Source: Trifolium pratense (lineage: Eukaryota; Streptophyta; Magnoliopsida; Fabales; Fabaceae). Taken from it: 64,000 nt of DNA. The DNA is taken from positions 9,865,501 to 9,929,500 of the forward strand of contig NC_060059.1 of the NCBI RefSeq assembly GCF_020283565.1, written 5' to 3'. Positions 11,886-21,831 of this stretch are shown one piece after another (the first letter of the stretch is position 1; every line of letters starts with the position of its first letter). The position numbers and the translations under genes were made by a program. The notes beneath the pieces are model-generated. The model did no database searches, had not been told where the DNA came from, and was given only the letters and a program-made list of their open reading frames with translations.

Positions 11886-13982
11886 TAGTTGTGTGAGATT
11901 TGAGCACCTTACGTAAGTGATTATGAGTTCGAATTCTGACTTTTGTGTATTGAGAAAAATGTTGTAGAGAGAGGAGAATTCATATTGTGCTTTCAACATG
12001 ATAGATAATTCATACTAATTGACAAACATAGATGTGTTGTGTCTAAAAAAGATGATTAATTGTGTCATGTAAATGTTGTTCATTCATATGATAAAAGGCG
12101 GAGGAGACATTTGATGTGTTGGACGCTAGTTCGAATCAGCAATCTCTTGTCCATTTAGTATATTTGAGTTTCGTCATCAAACTCTTTGAAAAGGAAAGAA
12201 AATAAAAAGTAATTAGTTTGATGTTTGAGCTAAGGGACACCAATTTTTTTTATAAAATTCTCCGATTCCTAGGAAAATGAGTTCTAATTATCCGAAGTTT
12301 AGCTCTGAAAATAAGTAGTTTCTTGAAAACATGAGCATAATCACTTTATAGCTTACTCCTAAGCCCTTATGCAAATCTATATCAGTATATTGTACCTAAA
12401 GCAAAAAAAAAAAAAAAAAAAACAAGAATTTTTAATTTGTGTGCCACAAATTTTTTTTGCTTTATATTTAGAATGTAATGGAGTAATCGTTTACTCATAC
12501 GTAGTACTAGTACATCTTTCCTATAAAAACAAGTAAACTGAATTACATGGAGTACTCTTTTGTATGGATTGGGATTCCTGGTAGTTATTGACTGCATGAA
12601 TTCACACAATTAATTATGTGACCCTCCAATTTCATTTTTAGAGAGACTAAAATTAATTTTAGAGGTATAAAATTGTTTCTGCTTGAAGTTAGTTCTATAA
12701 TTGATTTTTACATTCAAATTTGATATTCAACTCACTTTTATTGAATGTATTCGAACATAAATCATTTTTATTTTCCACTCAGTTTTAACAAGAATCAATT
12801 TTACACCGTGTCTTTTTGTGTTAGCAAGTGGATGGGGGAAAAAACATACGCTTGGAGTGAAACTCCAAATATTAGCTTCGTAATATCACAGCAGAATATT
12901 GCATCAAAACGCGAGAAAGACCCATTTAACACCAAAGTAAACATAACAATAATTAATTTATTCAAAATTAATTTTTTTCCACTGCAAATTAAAAATACAC
13001 TTGATGTTATGTACTCTGGACACATAGGTTAGTTGTACTTGGAAGTTACTGAAAAAATGGGATTTATTCAGGGAATTGTAGAGTGTGTAAGATGGGTTAT
13101 GAATTTATGATGTTGATAGGTAGTTAATGGTCTCAACAACTTTTGTTGAACTAATTTATGGCTAACTAGAATTAACAGATGGAGCGGCTAACTGTTAAAA
13201 ATGGTTAAAACATTTAATGCAACAGTAATTGCGGTAATGAAATTGCTTCTTTGAAATTTGAGGTCAACGACACATCCTTTATTGTGCCTCTCCTCTTATC
13301 AAGTACAATAATCAATGGAATCACATTTTTCAGCTAGTACTAGTCCTAACAGTGTTTGATTAAGATTCTATGGTTCATATACACTTTCATGGATTAAGAT
13401 TTGGTGAAGTGGGTTTTTATATAGTTTTCGCACTGTTTTTAATCTGAGCTATTAATTATAAATCGGACCGTACATATTGATGCTATTATAAAATTACTTA
13501 AATTTATCTCGACCATGAAATATAAATTGGACGGTCCTAAGGCAAAATTGCATGAAAATTGTGGGAAAAAGTACAATAGAGAATATGTTTCGGACTTTCA
13601 TTTGTAATAATCACTCTCCATCTCACAATGATAGTAGCATTAAATCATTTTTTATAAAAAAAATTTTAAAAATATTCGACTGATTTTTTTTTTTTTGGAT
13701 ATATAGATAAAATGACAATAACCATTGAAAACTTACAACACAAGTGGGGGAGTTGGGGTTTGAACTCCGATCACAGCGTCTGTCTTAACAATTTTAGCAT
13801 TTATGTTGATTGAACTAAAATTTATAAACATATTCCATTGATTTTAACAAATTAATCTTCTGAAATGTCAACCTCGATGAGTTCATTTTTACAATTGCAT
13901 TGTGAAAATAATCTTGTTAAACAAAAAATATATTTTCTATGTAAATTTCTACTTTATATCTTGGTGTTATCTATGTTTTTCA
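11886..13982. other. AT-rich spacer, no gene seen
   Basis: Contains an A20-like run near 12402-12421 and short open frames without recognisable domains. A TTTGAACTCCGATC segment near 13750 resembles the tRNA-like B-box strings found in other repeats of this window. Confidence 0.35.
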
Positions 13983-14520
13983 GGCTAAGATTGTTGGAGT
14001 GATGTTAGCTATAGAGATTGTTAATAGAAAGAGTTGAAATTTACTTTCGATTGAGACTGATTCTATTCTAGTTATGAATCCTTGGATCCATCATAATTAT
14101 TTGTTAAATTGTGTTGAGCTCACAAAGCATATTTTTTCATTATCTCATATATTTATAGATAAGGCAATCACTGTGTTGATGATATTGCTATTCTTGGATT
14201 GCAAATTCAAGAATTTCAATGGTGGGACACGATCCCTAATAGTATAAGGCATATTTTCACTAGAAATTGATTTGATTTTCCTAAATATATATTTTGTTAA
14301 TCTTTTTTGGAGCGCTGCACTCTTTTTCCCTTCACATAGTTTTTCCTACGGGTTTTACATGTAAGGTTTTTAATGAGATAGTTGTTTTGTTCGCTCTCAC
14401 TTGAGTATCCGTCTAGTCCCCTCAAGTTCTCTTGTATATGTTTTTTTTTCTCTTTTTTGATAAATTTGAGAGTTAGCTTATTTGTGGATGAATAAAGAAG
14501 TGCCAACCTAGTTGAGATGT
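13983..14520 (+). pseudogene. 3' remnant of a LINE (RNase H-like domain and tail)
   Basis: The plus-strand translation, broken by stops and frameshifts, follows the C-terminal RNase H-like domain of plant LINE reverse transcriptases. A start resembling AKIVGVMLAIEI is followed by a recognisable ETDS acidic motif, then degenerate sequence resembling the closing WWD..PN..R segment near 14220-14285. A T-rich 3' tail follows to about 14520. No 5' part, target duplication or clean poly(A) could be fixed. Confidence 0.5.
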
Positions 14521-14796
14521 GTTTAATTTTATTGCTAAGCTATCTCCTTTTGCCTAAAAAAATCATTGTTTAATATAATTCTATTTTGTTCCCCTTTTGG
14601 ATTGCTTGCTTAATGACTCTAACTATTGATATAAGCTATTAAAGCGGCTTTTAATTATAGCTGCTTTGATATATACGTCCCTGTCCATAATCAAAGTCAC
14701 TAAGTTTGGTGCAACACAGTTTAGGCAGAAACACAACACAACTTTGGGACCAAGAAAAAAATAGTACTATAACATGCAGCTTCACTAGGTTCTTGT

Positions 14797-14969
14797 TGTT
14801 AACAAGATTGAACATATAGAAACATAGAGAAAGAGAAAGACCCTTAAACTTAGGGTTTCAATAGAATAACAAAACTTAGAAACAAAGGAGTTACAATAGA
14901 GTATATAAACTAAAGATTTGAAAAGACCACACTACCCTTACATAATAATATAATTACTATTATCTAACA
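14797..14969 (-). repeat. 3' LTR of the copia element
   Basis: 173 bp, identical to the copy at 19067-19239. On the minus strand it starts TGTTAGATAA and ends CTTGTTAACA. Confidence 0.96.
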
Positions 14970-14985
14970 TCTCCCCTCAAACTCA
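14970..14985 (-). other. Polypurine tract of the copia element
   Basis: Directly inside the 3' LTR the minus strand reads TTTGAGGGGAGA, the usual plus-strand primer for LTR elements. It overlaps the end of the pol frame by a few bases. Confidence 0.8.
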
Positions 14986-16977
14986 CGATGCAGTGATAGG
15001 GAGCATCGAGAGTTTGTCAATCAAGAAACGAAAACGTTTAATAGAATGCGTCTTCGTGAACAAATCAGCAATCTGCAAGGAGGAAGAAATAAAAGGCAAA
15101 GTAATGGTGCCATGCTGAAGATGATGACGTGTAAAATGACAATCAATTTCAATGTGCTTAGTGCGTTCATGAAATACTGAGTTGTGGGCAATTTGAATGG
15201 CACTTTTGTTGTCACAATACATAGGAGTTGGTTCAGAAAGAGCAACACCCATATCAGAAAGTAACCAACGCAACCAAACAATTTCAGTTGTCGTGGATGC
15301 CATAGCACGATATTCAGCTTCTGTAGAAGAGCGGGAGACAATGTCCTGCTTTTTGCTCTTCCAAGAAATGAGAGAATCTCCAAGAAAGATACAAAACCCT
15401 GTGGTAGACTTACGGTCAGTAGGATCACCAGCCCAATCTGCATCAGAGTAAGCACGTAACTCTAAGGAAGAAGATGATGGAAACAAAAGGCTTTGAAACT
15501 GAGTTCCCCGAAGATAACGAAGAATACGAAGCACCGCTGCCCAATGCACAGTAGTAGGAGAAACAACAAATTGACTCACAACATGCACTGCATAAGCAAT
15601 ATCAGGTCTAGTAATAGTAAGATACACCAAGCTTCCAACCAAAGTACGATACAAAGTGGGATCTGATAGAGGAACGCCATCAGATTGAACATATTTCACA
15701 TTCAACTCTAGCGGACTATCTACAGCTCGAGTCTCAGAGAGGCGAGCTTGCTCAAGAATGTTGGCAATATACTTGGATTGAGATAGAAGATAACCCCTAG
15801 GAGAGTAGGCAACTTCAATTCCCAAGAAATAGCGAAGAGGGCCCAAATCCTTCATCTCAAATATTTTTGCTAATTGTAATTTCAATTCATCAATTCCATC
15901 AACATCATCACCTGTAATAATCATATCATCGACATATAAGGAGAGTATAATACGACCATGAGAAGTTGTCCTAACAAATAAAGCAGAATCATGATCACTA
16001 GAGCAAAATCCAAGAGATATAATCACAGCAGAGAACTTTTCAAACCAAGCACGGGGAGCTTGTTTTAGACCATATAGAGCTTTCTTCAACTTACACACTT
16101 CCCCCTGATTATGAGAAACACCTTCTGGAGGTACCATATAAACTTCCTCCTGAAGATCACCATTTAGAAAAGCATTTTTAACATCCATTTGGGAAATATG
16201 CCACTGACGAACAGATGCAACAGCAATAAGAGTGCGGATAGTAGTCATCTTGGCCACAGGAGCAAATGTTTCTTCATAATCTATACCATATTGTTGAGAG
16301 AATCCCTTAGCCACCAAACGAGCTTTGTAGCGCTCAACTGACCCATCAGACTTGGTTTTAATCTTGTATACCCAACGAGACCCAATAGCACGTTTTCCTG
16401 GTGGAAGAGGTACTATGTCCCAAGTATCTGTCTTGTGCAAAGCAGCAAGTTCCTCATTCATAGCCTTCTGCCAAAGGGGATCAAGAATAGCTTCTTTATA
16501 GGAAGATGGCTCAAATAAACTGTGAACAGAGGTTAGGAAAGAAGCAAAAGAAGCAGAATAAGTTGAATAAACAAAATCAGGCAACTGAGTAGACTTACGA
16601 TCACGAAGAGGATAACGAGGAGGATGTGGTGGTGAAGGAGGAGGTGGTGGTGGTGGTGACGGAGGAGGTGCAGTAGGAACAACATTCACAGGAGGTTGTT
16701 GAGTAGTCGTTGGGGCAGAAGGGACATATGTATCTGGAGTAGCACTAGTACCATCCCTGCAGTTCTCAAAATTACAGTCACTAGAAATATCATCATCAAT
16801 GCCAAAAGGATCAATATTAGTTAGTTCAGACCTGTTAGGAGTATTCGAATCAGAGGAAAGAGAAAAAAAAGGCATGTGCTCAAGAAACACAACATGACGA
16901 GAAACATACAGTTTTTTTTCTCGAAGGATCAAAACAACGATAACCCTTTTGACCTTCACCGTAACCAAGAAAAACAC
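14983..16977 (-). CDS. Copia pol, second frame: reverse transcriptase and RNase H
   Basis: The open frame is 664 codons, but the first 20 or so are an out-of-frame overlap with the upstream pol frame, and homology starts after the A8 run at 16912-16919. Reverse transcriptase shows SRWVYKIK, RLVAKGFSQ, the MDVKNAFLNG motif and the active-site YVDD. RNase H shows YSDADWAGD, KSTTGF, SSTEAEYRA and CDNKSAIQ. A Pro-rich linker (PPPSPPPPPPPSPP) precedes the transcriptase. The domains look intact apart from the frame break. Confidence 0.9.
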   Translation of the reverse strand: MFFLVTVKVKRVIVVLILREKKLYVSRHVVFLEHMPFFSLSSDSNTPNRSELTNIDPFGIDDDISSDCNFENCRDGTSATPDTYVPSAPTTTQQPPVNVVPTAPPPSPPPPPPPSPPHPPRYPLRDRKSTQLPDFVYSTYSASFASFLTSVHSLFEPSSYKEAILDPLWQKAMNEELAALHKTDTWDIVPLPPGKRAIGSRWVYKIKTKSDGSVERYKARLVAKGFSQQYGIDYEETFAPVAKMTTIRTLIAVASVRQWHISQMDVKNAFLNGDLQEEVYMVPPEGVSHNQGEVCKLKKALYGLKQAPRAWFEKFSAVIISLGFCSSDHDSALFVRTTSHGRIILSLYVDDMIITGDDVDGIDELKLQLAKIFEMKDLGPLRYFLGIEVAYSPRGYLLSQSKYIANILEQARLSETRAVDSPLELNVKYVQSDGVPLSDPTLYRTLVGSLVYLTITRPDIAYAVHVVSQFVVSPTTVHWAAVLRILRYLRGTQFQSLLFPSSSSLELRAYSDADWAGDPTDRKSTTGFCIFLGDSLISWKSKKQDIVSRSSTEAEYRAMASTTTEIVWLRWLLSDMGVALSEPTPMYCDNKSAIQIAHNSVFHERTKHIEIDCHFTRHHLQHGTITLPFISSSLQIADLFTKTHSIKRFRFLIDKLSMLPITAS

Positions 16978-18358
16978 ATATTGTTGAACGAGGAGACAAT
17001 TTATTACGTTCTACTTGTGGAAGAAGAACAAAACAAGTAGAACCAAAGACTTTCAAAGATGAATAATCAGGAGTGGAACCATACAACTTTTCAAAGGGAG
17101 ACAAACCTGAGGTGATTGATGACGGAATTCTATTAATAGCATGAACAGCTGTGCGAATTGCTTCGCCCCAAAACTCACATGGAACTGAAGCAGACAACAA
17201 AAGTGAACGAGCAGTTTCAACAATATGACGATGTTTCCTTTCAGCAACGCCATTTTGTTGAGGAGTATCAGTACAAGAAGTTTGATGAATAGTACCATCA
17301 TAAGCAAGTAACTCAGAGAATTTATTAGAAGTATACTCACCACCTAAATCACAACGGAAACACTTTATGACAGCATTATGTTGGGTTTTAACCATAGCAC
17401 GAAACATATGATAAATATCAAAGAACTCAGAACGATTTTTCATAAGATAAACCCAACAATAACGAGTATGATCATCAATAAAGGAGACATAATATTTTGA
17501 CCCACCTTTGGTAAGAATCGGTGATGGACCCCACACATCAGAATGAACCAAATCAAAAGGTGCTTTGGACACCGAAACACTTTTGTTAAAAGGCAAGGCA
17601 GAAAATTTGGCAAGTTTGCAACCACAACAATCAGAAATATCATTAATTTGCAATTTTCCTAAAGCTCCAGTAGAGGCTAAATATTTTAATCTAGATGCTG
17701 AAACATGACCAAGACGAGAATGCCACAAATAAAATTTAGAAGATGATAAATTCAAACGAAAAGATGATAAATCAATAGAGGAAGTAGAAGTTGAGGCTGC
17801 GGTATCTGGAACTTTCAGCTCATCCAAAACATAAAGTCCCCCATGTCTACGACCAGTCCCAATCAACCTCCCAGATTGTGGATCCTGCACATAACAATGA
17901 GTGGAAGAAAACATAACCGAGTAACCAGAATCACACAATTGGCTAACAGAAACAAGACTCAACGTGAGATTAGGAATGTAATAAACATCAGAAAGAAACA
18001 AATTAGATGTGGACACTGATCCAATTCCTGCTACTGGCATAGGAGTGCCATCAGCCGTCATAACTGACATGGATGATTTAGAATTTAAATACAAAAAAGA
18101 CTTATGATCATATGACATATGATGTGATGCTCCAGAATCAATGATCCATATGGAAGAAGAGATACCTGACAAATTAGATGGGGTTAAACCTTTAATAGAC
18201 GAGACAGATGTAGCATGTGGCTGAGCTGCAAGAAACTTTTGGAACTGCTTAGCAAGATCAAATACTCGTGAAGTAGTCTCATATGGATATACACAATCAA
18301 TACCAGAACTAATAGGAAGAGGAGCAACCAAAGAATGAGTCATAGCCATATCAAACAC
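16880..18358 (-). CDS. Copia pol, first frame: protease and integrase
   Basis: A 492-residue frame. The aspartic protease site DSGASHH has its Asp at residue 74. The pre-integrase zinc region (WHSRLGH, then CCGCKLAKF) and the integrase core follow, with visible catalytic positions at HSDVWGP and FIDDHTRY and in NGVAERKHRH. No gag or zinc knuckle lies upstream, so the frame opens just before the protease. It ends about 11 codons after an A8 run (minus strand, 16912-16919), where the continuing pol frame is offset by one base. Confidence 0.88.
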   Translation of the reverse strand: MFDMAMTHSLVAPLPISSGIDCVYPYETTSRVFDLAKQFQKFLAAQPHATSVSSIKGLTPSNLSGISSSIWIIDSGASHHMSYDHKSFLYLNSKSSMSVMTADGTPMPVAGIGSVSTSNLFLSDVYYIPNLTLSLVSVSQLCDSGYSVMFSSTHCYVQDPQSGRLIGTGRRHGGLYVLDELKVPDTAASTSTSSIDLSSFRLNLSSSKFYLWHSRLGHVSASRLKYLASTGALGKLQINDISDCCGCKLAKFSALPFNKSVSVSKAPFDLVHSDVWGPSPILTKGGSKYYVSFIDDHTRYCWVYLMKNRSEFFDIYHMFRAMVKTQHNAVIKCFRCDLGGEYTSNKFSELLAYDGTIHQTSCTDTPQQNGVAERKHRHIVETARSLLLSASVPCEFWGEAIRTAVHAINRIPSSITSGLSPFEKLYGSTPDYSSLKVFGSTCFVLLPQVERNKLSPRSTICVFLGYGEGQKGYRCFDPSRKKTVCFSSCCVS

Positions 18359-19049
18359 TCAATGAATCCACCAACAATAAATCAATCACAGGAAAATCCA
18401 ACCAAATATCCACAATACTAAAAGTCCAACCAAGTATCCACAATGATAAATCCAAGAATCCAATGAATCATATACCACTAGTTATACTTCAAGTGCCCCT
18501 TTTAACTATACTCATTAACAAATTATGCAGATATAACCGAATGGAATCGGTGGTCACCAACAAATTGCAAACAACTTTATACAAATTGACTTCCTACTGA
18601 TTGTACCAACCTTTAATTATTGATCAACCAAAACAATTTGCAGAATACAGCTGACACAACTAATGATTTTGGTGGATTTAGTAAGGGTGCTGCTGCTGGA
18701 AATAAGAGATAAATACAATCTTCTTATTCGGTTATATCTGCTCCAATTTTGATGCTTTGTTAAACAATTTGCAGAGGCCTAATCCAATTTCTCAATTGTT
18801 CCACTCCACCGTTCAACAAAATTATATAATTTGTTTTCAATTTGTCACCAATCACAATCAAAAGGAATGGACGAAGAGTGAAAGCAAATAAGAAAAGGCA
18901 TCATACCAATTACTAATGAAATCGGATCAAGTGAGGCGGCACCGTTCCAAAAGGATCTTCCAATTCAAATTGCAAAACAAAATTAATCAAGCAAAATCGC
19001 TACTACAAACTTGTAAAGTCGTTGGACTACGTCGTTTCCAAAATCAAAC
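18359..19049 (-). other. Non-coding leader replacing gag in the copia element
   Basis: About 690 bp with no gag frame and no zinc knuckle on the minus strand. It contains a perfect 16-bp inverted repeat (18527-18542 and 18726-18741), a 14-bp direct repeat (18631-18644 and 18762-18775), and a short exon-like plus-strand stretch at 18644-18712 preceded by TTTGCAG. Its origin is unknown. Confidence 0.7.
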
Positions 19050-19066
19050 CAAGCTCTTTGATACCA
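19050..19066 (-). other. Primer binding site of the copia element
   Basis: Directly inside the 5' LTR the minus strand reads TGGTATCAAAGAGC. It begins like the initiator-Met tRNA complement TGGTATCAGAGC but has two extra bases in the middle. Confidence 0.8.
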
Positions 19067-19239
19067 TGTTAACAAGATTGAACATATAGAAACATAGAGA
19101 AAGAGAAAGACCCTTAAACTTAGGGTTTCAATAGAATAACAAAACTTAGAAACAAAGGAGTTACAATAGAGTATATAAACTAAAGATTTGAAAAGACCAC
19201 ACTACCCTTACATAATAATATAATTACTATTATCTAACA
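19067..19239 (-). repeat. 5' LTR of the copia element
   Basis: 173 bp, identical to the downstream LTR. It should carry the element's promoter for minus-strand transcription. Confidence 0.96.
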
Positions 19240-20156
19240 CTTGTAATTTCTTTTCCTTAAATAAAAATACCTCCCTTTAACAGGTTGTCTTTGCCTTTAC
19301 AATACTAACAATTTGTAACTACTTTAAAGGGTTATTCCTCTCTTGAAAACAAGTACCTATCGTAAAGCACTTTGTACAATAATCCTCAACCCCTATACAT
19401 AAAAGAGTGCTTCACATTTGGAAAAAATTTATTGTACCTTTAACAAACCAATGTGCATTTTGTGGTGAACTACTATTTTAACATAAAATTTTAGGGGAGG
19501 CAGTTCAATGCAAGGAGACAATTATATACATGTATTTTTTTGGTAGATAACTATATACATGTATTTGATAGATAAGGGTTCATTCATATTAATATGTTCA
19601 TCATAAAAGAAAAAACAAAAGACTCGTATTAACATACTTTGAAATTAGGTAAGGGACGGGGGCGGGTTTAAGCATTACCAACCCGCCCCCAAACCCTGTT
19701 GGGGGTAACAATTGAATACTCACCCCTAGCCCAAATGGAGAATGGATTGGAGAGAAGCAGAGTATCTTCTACACCAGTATGATCCACTATTTTTAGCATT
19801 TTCAGCACTAAGAAATGTTTGTCCTTTATCTGTTATATTCAAAAGCTTCTTTTTAGGACATGAGAGTAAATGTCCATGAAAGTGTGATGTTCCATCATTT
19901 GATGAGTAGCGGAAGAATATAAATGGAAACACTAATAAATAAGTATATTTGAAGGCCAAAATACATATATAACACAGGCATAGACTTGCACGTAGAAGAG
20001 GGAAATATTATTGTACCTGAATAATACGCTACATTTTTTCATCTTGGAGAAAAATGCCTACTCCTATTTTATTTTCACTCATATCCCGACCATGTATTTT
20101 TCATAACATATAATTCAATATGTTTGCCCAGTATGGAAAAAATGGGTTATGGGTTC
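19240..20156. other. AT-rich spacer with a GC-rich hairpin
   Basis: No gene seen. At 19658-19690 an 11-bp perfect inverted repeat (GGGGGCGGGTT / AACCCGCCCCC, loop 11 bases) stands out in AT-rich DNA and is probably a fragment of a dispersed repeat. Confidence 0.5.
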
Positions 20157-20165
20157 AAATTGTTG

Positions 20166-20346
20166 AAAATTTCTCAACGCACCTCAACATTTTTCCCCCA
20201 CTCCCTAGCGCACCTAAAAAAATTCGGAAAATACGTTCCGAACTGTTTTTTAGTGTAAAATTTACACTATAAAAAATTCGGAAAACGTTTTCCGAATTTT
20301 TTGGAGAGTGGGGGAGAAAGTGAGTGGGTGCGTTGAGAAATTTTCC
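20166..20346. mobile_element. Mutator-like MITE with 9-10 bp target duplication
   Basis: About 181 bp. The termini are inverted copies (AAAATTTCTCAACGCACC at the left; the right end reads GGTGCGTTGAGAAATTTTCC). An inner inverted pair contains AATTCGGAAAA. The flanks carry a direct duplication AAATTGTTG (20157-20165 and 20347-20355; a preceding C also matches). A 9-10 bp duplication is typical of Mutator-like elements. No coding capacity. Confidence 0.85.
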
Positions 20347-20507
20347 AAATTGTTGGGGTACAATTAGAAAGAAACAGTGTTGGGCTTTACTTAATTGATT
20401 GTTGAGAATTGTTCAATATACCTTTATACTTTGAATGATTGCACTTCGCAATTCCTGAATTGCTCACACTAAAAAAACATACTATCAAAAGAAATCTGTT
20501 GATAGGA

Positions 20508-20602
20508 TTTACACTATCGGGAGTTATTTCCCGATAAAATTTGCGCTATTAGGATATATCTCCCAGTAAAATTTGCACTATCAGAAAATATCTCTCACGT
20601 GT
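20508..20602 (+). repeat. 32-bp tandem repeat, three diverged copies
   Basis: Units begin TTTACACTATC, TTTGCGCTATT and TTTGCACTATC at about 32-base spacing. Each of the first two has an internal short palindrome (for example CGGGAGTTATTTCCCG). Confidence 0.7.
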
Positions 20603-21757
20603 TTGGGGCATGGCATGAATGACACAGAAAATATTTGGACCAGGCCCAAAGTGTTAAATGTGGAATTCTGAGATTGACTTAGAAGGCAAATAACACTTAA
20701 ATAACACATAAAATTTGGAAAATTATATACCTCCCCACCTTTATAATTTTACAATTTTTGCATTTAACTCTGTACACTTTTTTCTTTTCAACTTTTGCGG
20801 TCACGCAACATCAATTGTTCTAATATGTATAATAAAGTGTTCCGATTTATAAAAAAAAATCTGAAATACTTTTAATGTGTTTCGATTTGTTAATTTTTAC
20901 CAATTTCAATTTTAGAAATTGTACATTGAAACACGTATTATAAGTTCTCCGGTAGATTTTTCAAAACCATAACACTAATAGACAGTCTTCCAATAGAGTT
21001 TTGCAAAGCAAAACATTCATAGAAAGTATTCCGATAGAATTTTGCAAATCGTAACACTCATTAATAGACAATGTTCTCTCTATTTCTCTCTAGTAAACCG
21101 AAACTCTTTGAAGCACAAAAAAAAATGAAACTCTTCGAGTAATTTTGTACGAAAAATGAATTATTTTAGTTTTGAAAAATGTTAATGAGGGTTCTGACTA
21201 CTCTTCAAGGATCTTAAATAGTAAATTTTTATGAAAATATATATGTAGAGTCAATGTATTTAAAATTGAATTGTTTATCTTTTTAAATAAATAATTTATT
21301 TAAATGAAATTCTTAAAGAATGCGCTAAAACTAACCATTAGCAAAACCCTTTAGTTTATACTATTTAACAATTAACAACAGAGTGGTCGATTTACTGAAA
21401 ATATAAGAGGTGGAGGTATAATAGGAGAGAATAAGAGGTAAATTTAGAAAAATCTGATACGTGGAATCATAAACACATCAAAAAGTTATTAAAAAATAAA
21501 CTAAAAGAGAAAATTCGGTTGAGAAGGAATAACTCATCTTATATTTCTCATAAATTCTCTGACGAAGATTAGTCATCGTTATCGGTGATGAAAAGTTTGT
21601 ACCAATGTCATTGTAAAAAAAGTAAAATAATGAACACTCAATCAAAGGCCCACATATTAATTCTGTATATTGAATGTGGAATTTGATACATAGAATAATA
21701 GAAACATGTTCATACCTTTATTACTAAATATGGTATGTGCAACAATACAACAAGAAA
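20603..21757. other. AT-rich spacer before the tRNA gene
   Basis: No gene seen. Several short variants of TTTTGCAAA..AACATTCAT recur near 20955-21060. Confidence 0.35.
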
Positions 21758-21831
21758 GACCGCATAGCGCAGTGGATTAGCGCGTTTGACTTCGGATCAA
21801 AAGGTCGTGGGTTCGACTCCCACTGTGGTCG
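21758..21831 (+). tRNA. tRNA-Arg (anticodon UCG), copy 1
   Basis: 74 nt without intron. The acceptor stem GACCGCA pairs with TGTGGTC, allowing G-T pairing. The D-stem is GCGC/GCGC, the anticodon stem TTTGA/TCAAA, and the loop CTTCGGA gives anticodon TCG (UCG in RNA). The T-arm is GTGGG TTCGACT CCCAC, the discriminator base is G, and CCA is not encoded. The upstream flank has a CAA motif at 21751-21753 and the downstream flank a long T run from about 21840 suitable for Pol III termination. Confidence 0.97.

Larger units (their letters stand above)
14797..19239 (-). mobile_element. Ty1-copia LTR retrotransposon lacking gag, recent insertion
   Basis: A 4443-bp element in minus orientation. Two 173-bp LTRs (14797-14969 and 19067-19239) are identical base for base as read, begin TG and end CA, and are flanked by a perfect 5-bp duplication CTTGT (14792-14796 and 19240-19244). 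Next to the 5' LTR is a primer site matching initiator-Met tRNA, and before the 3' LTR is a purine tract. Pol domains run protease, integrase, reverse transcriptase, RNase H, the copia order. Short LTRs and compact size resemble the Ale/Retrofit lineage (inference). The gag region is absent: about 700 bp of non-coding DNA lies between the primer site and the protease frame. Identical LTRs imply recent insertion, so its proteins may have been supplied by a relative. Confidence 0.95.

Noticed and set aside
15021..15455. Alternate-frame open frames within the copia pol region
   Set aside because: Shadows of the real RNase H and reverse transcriptase frame.
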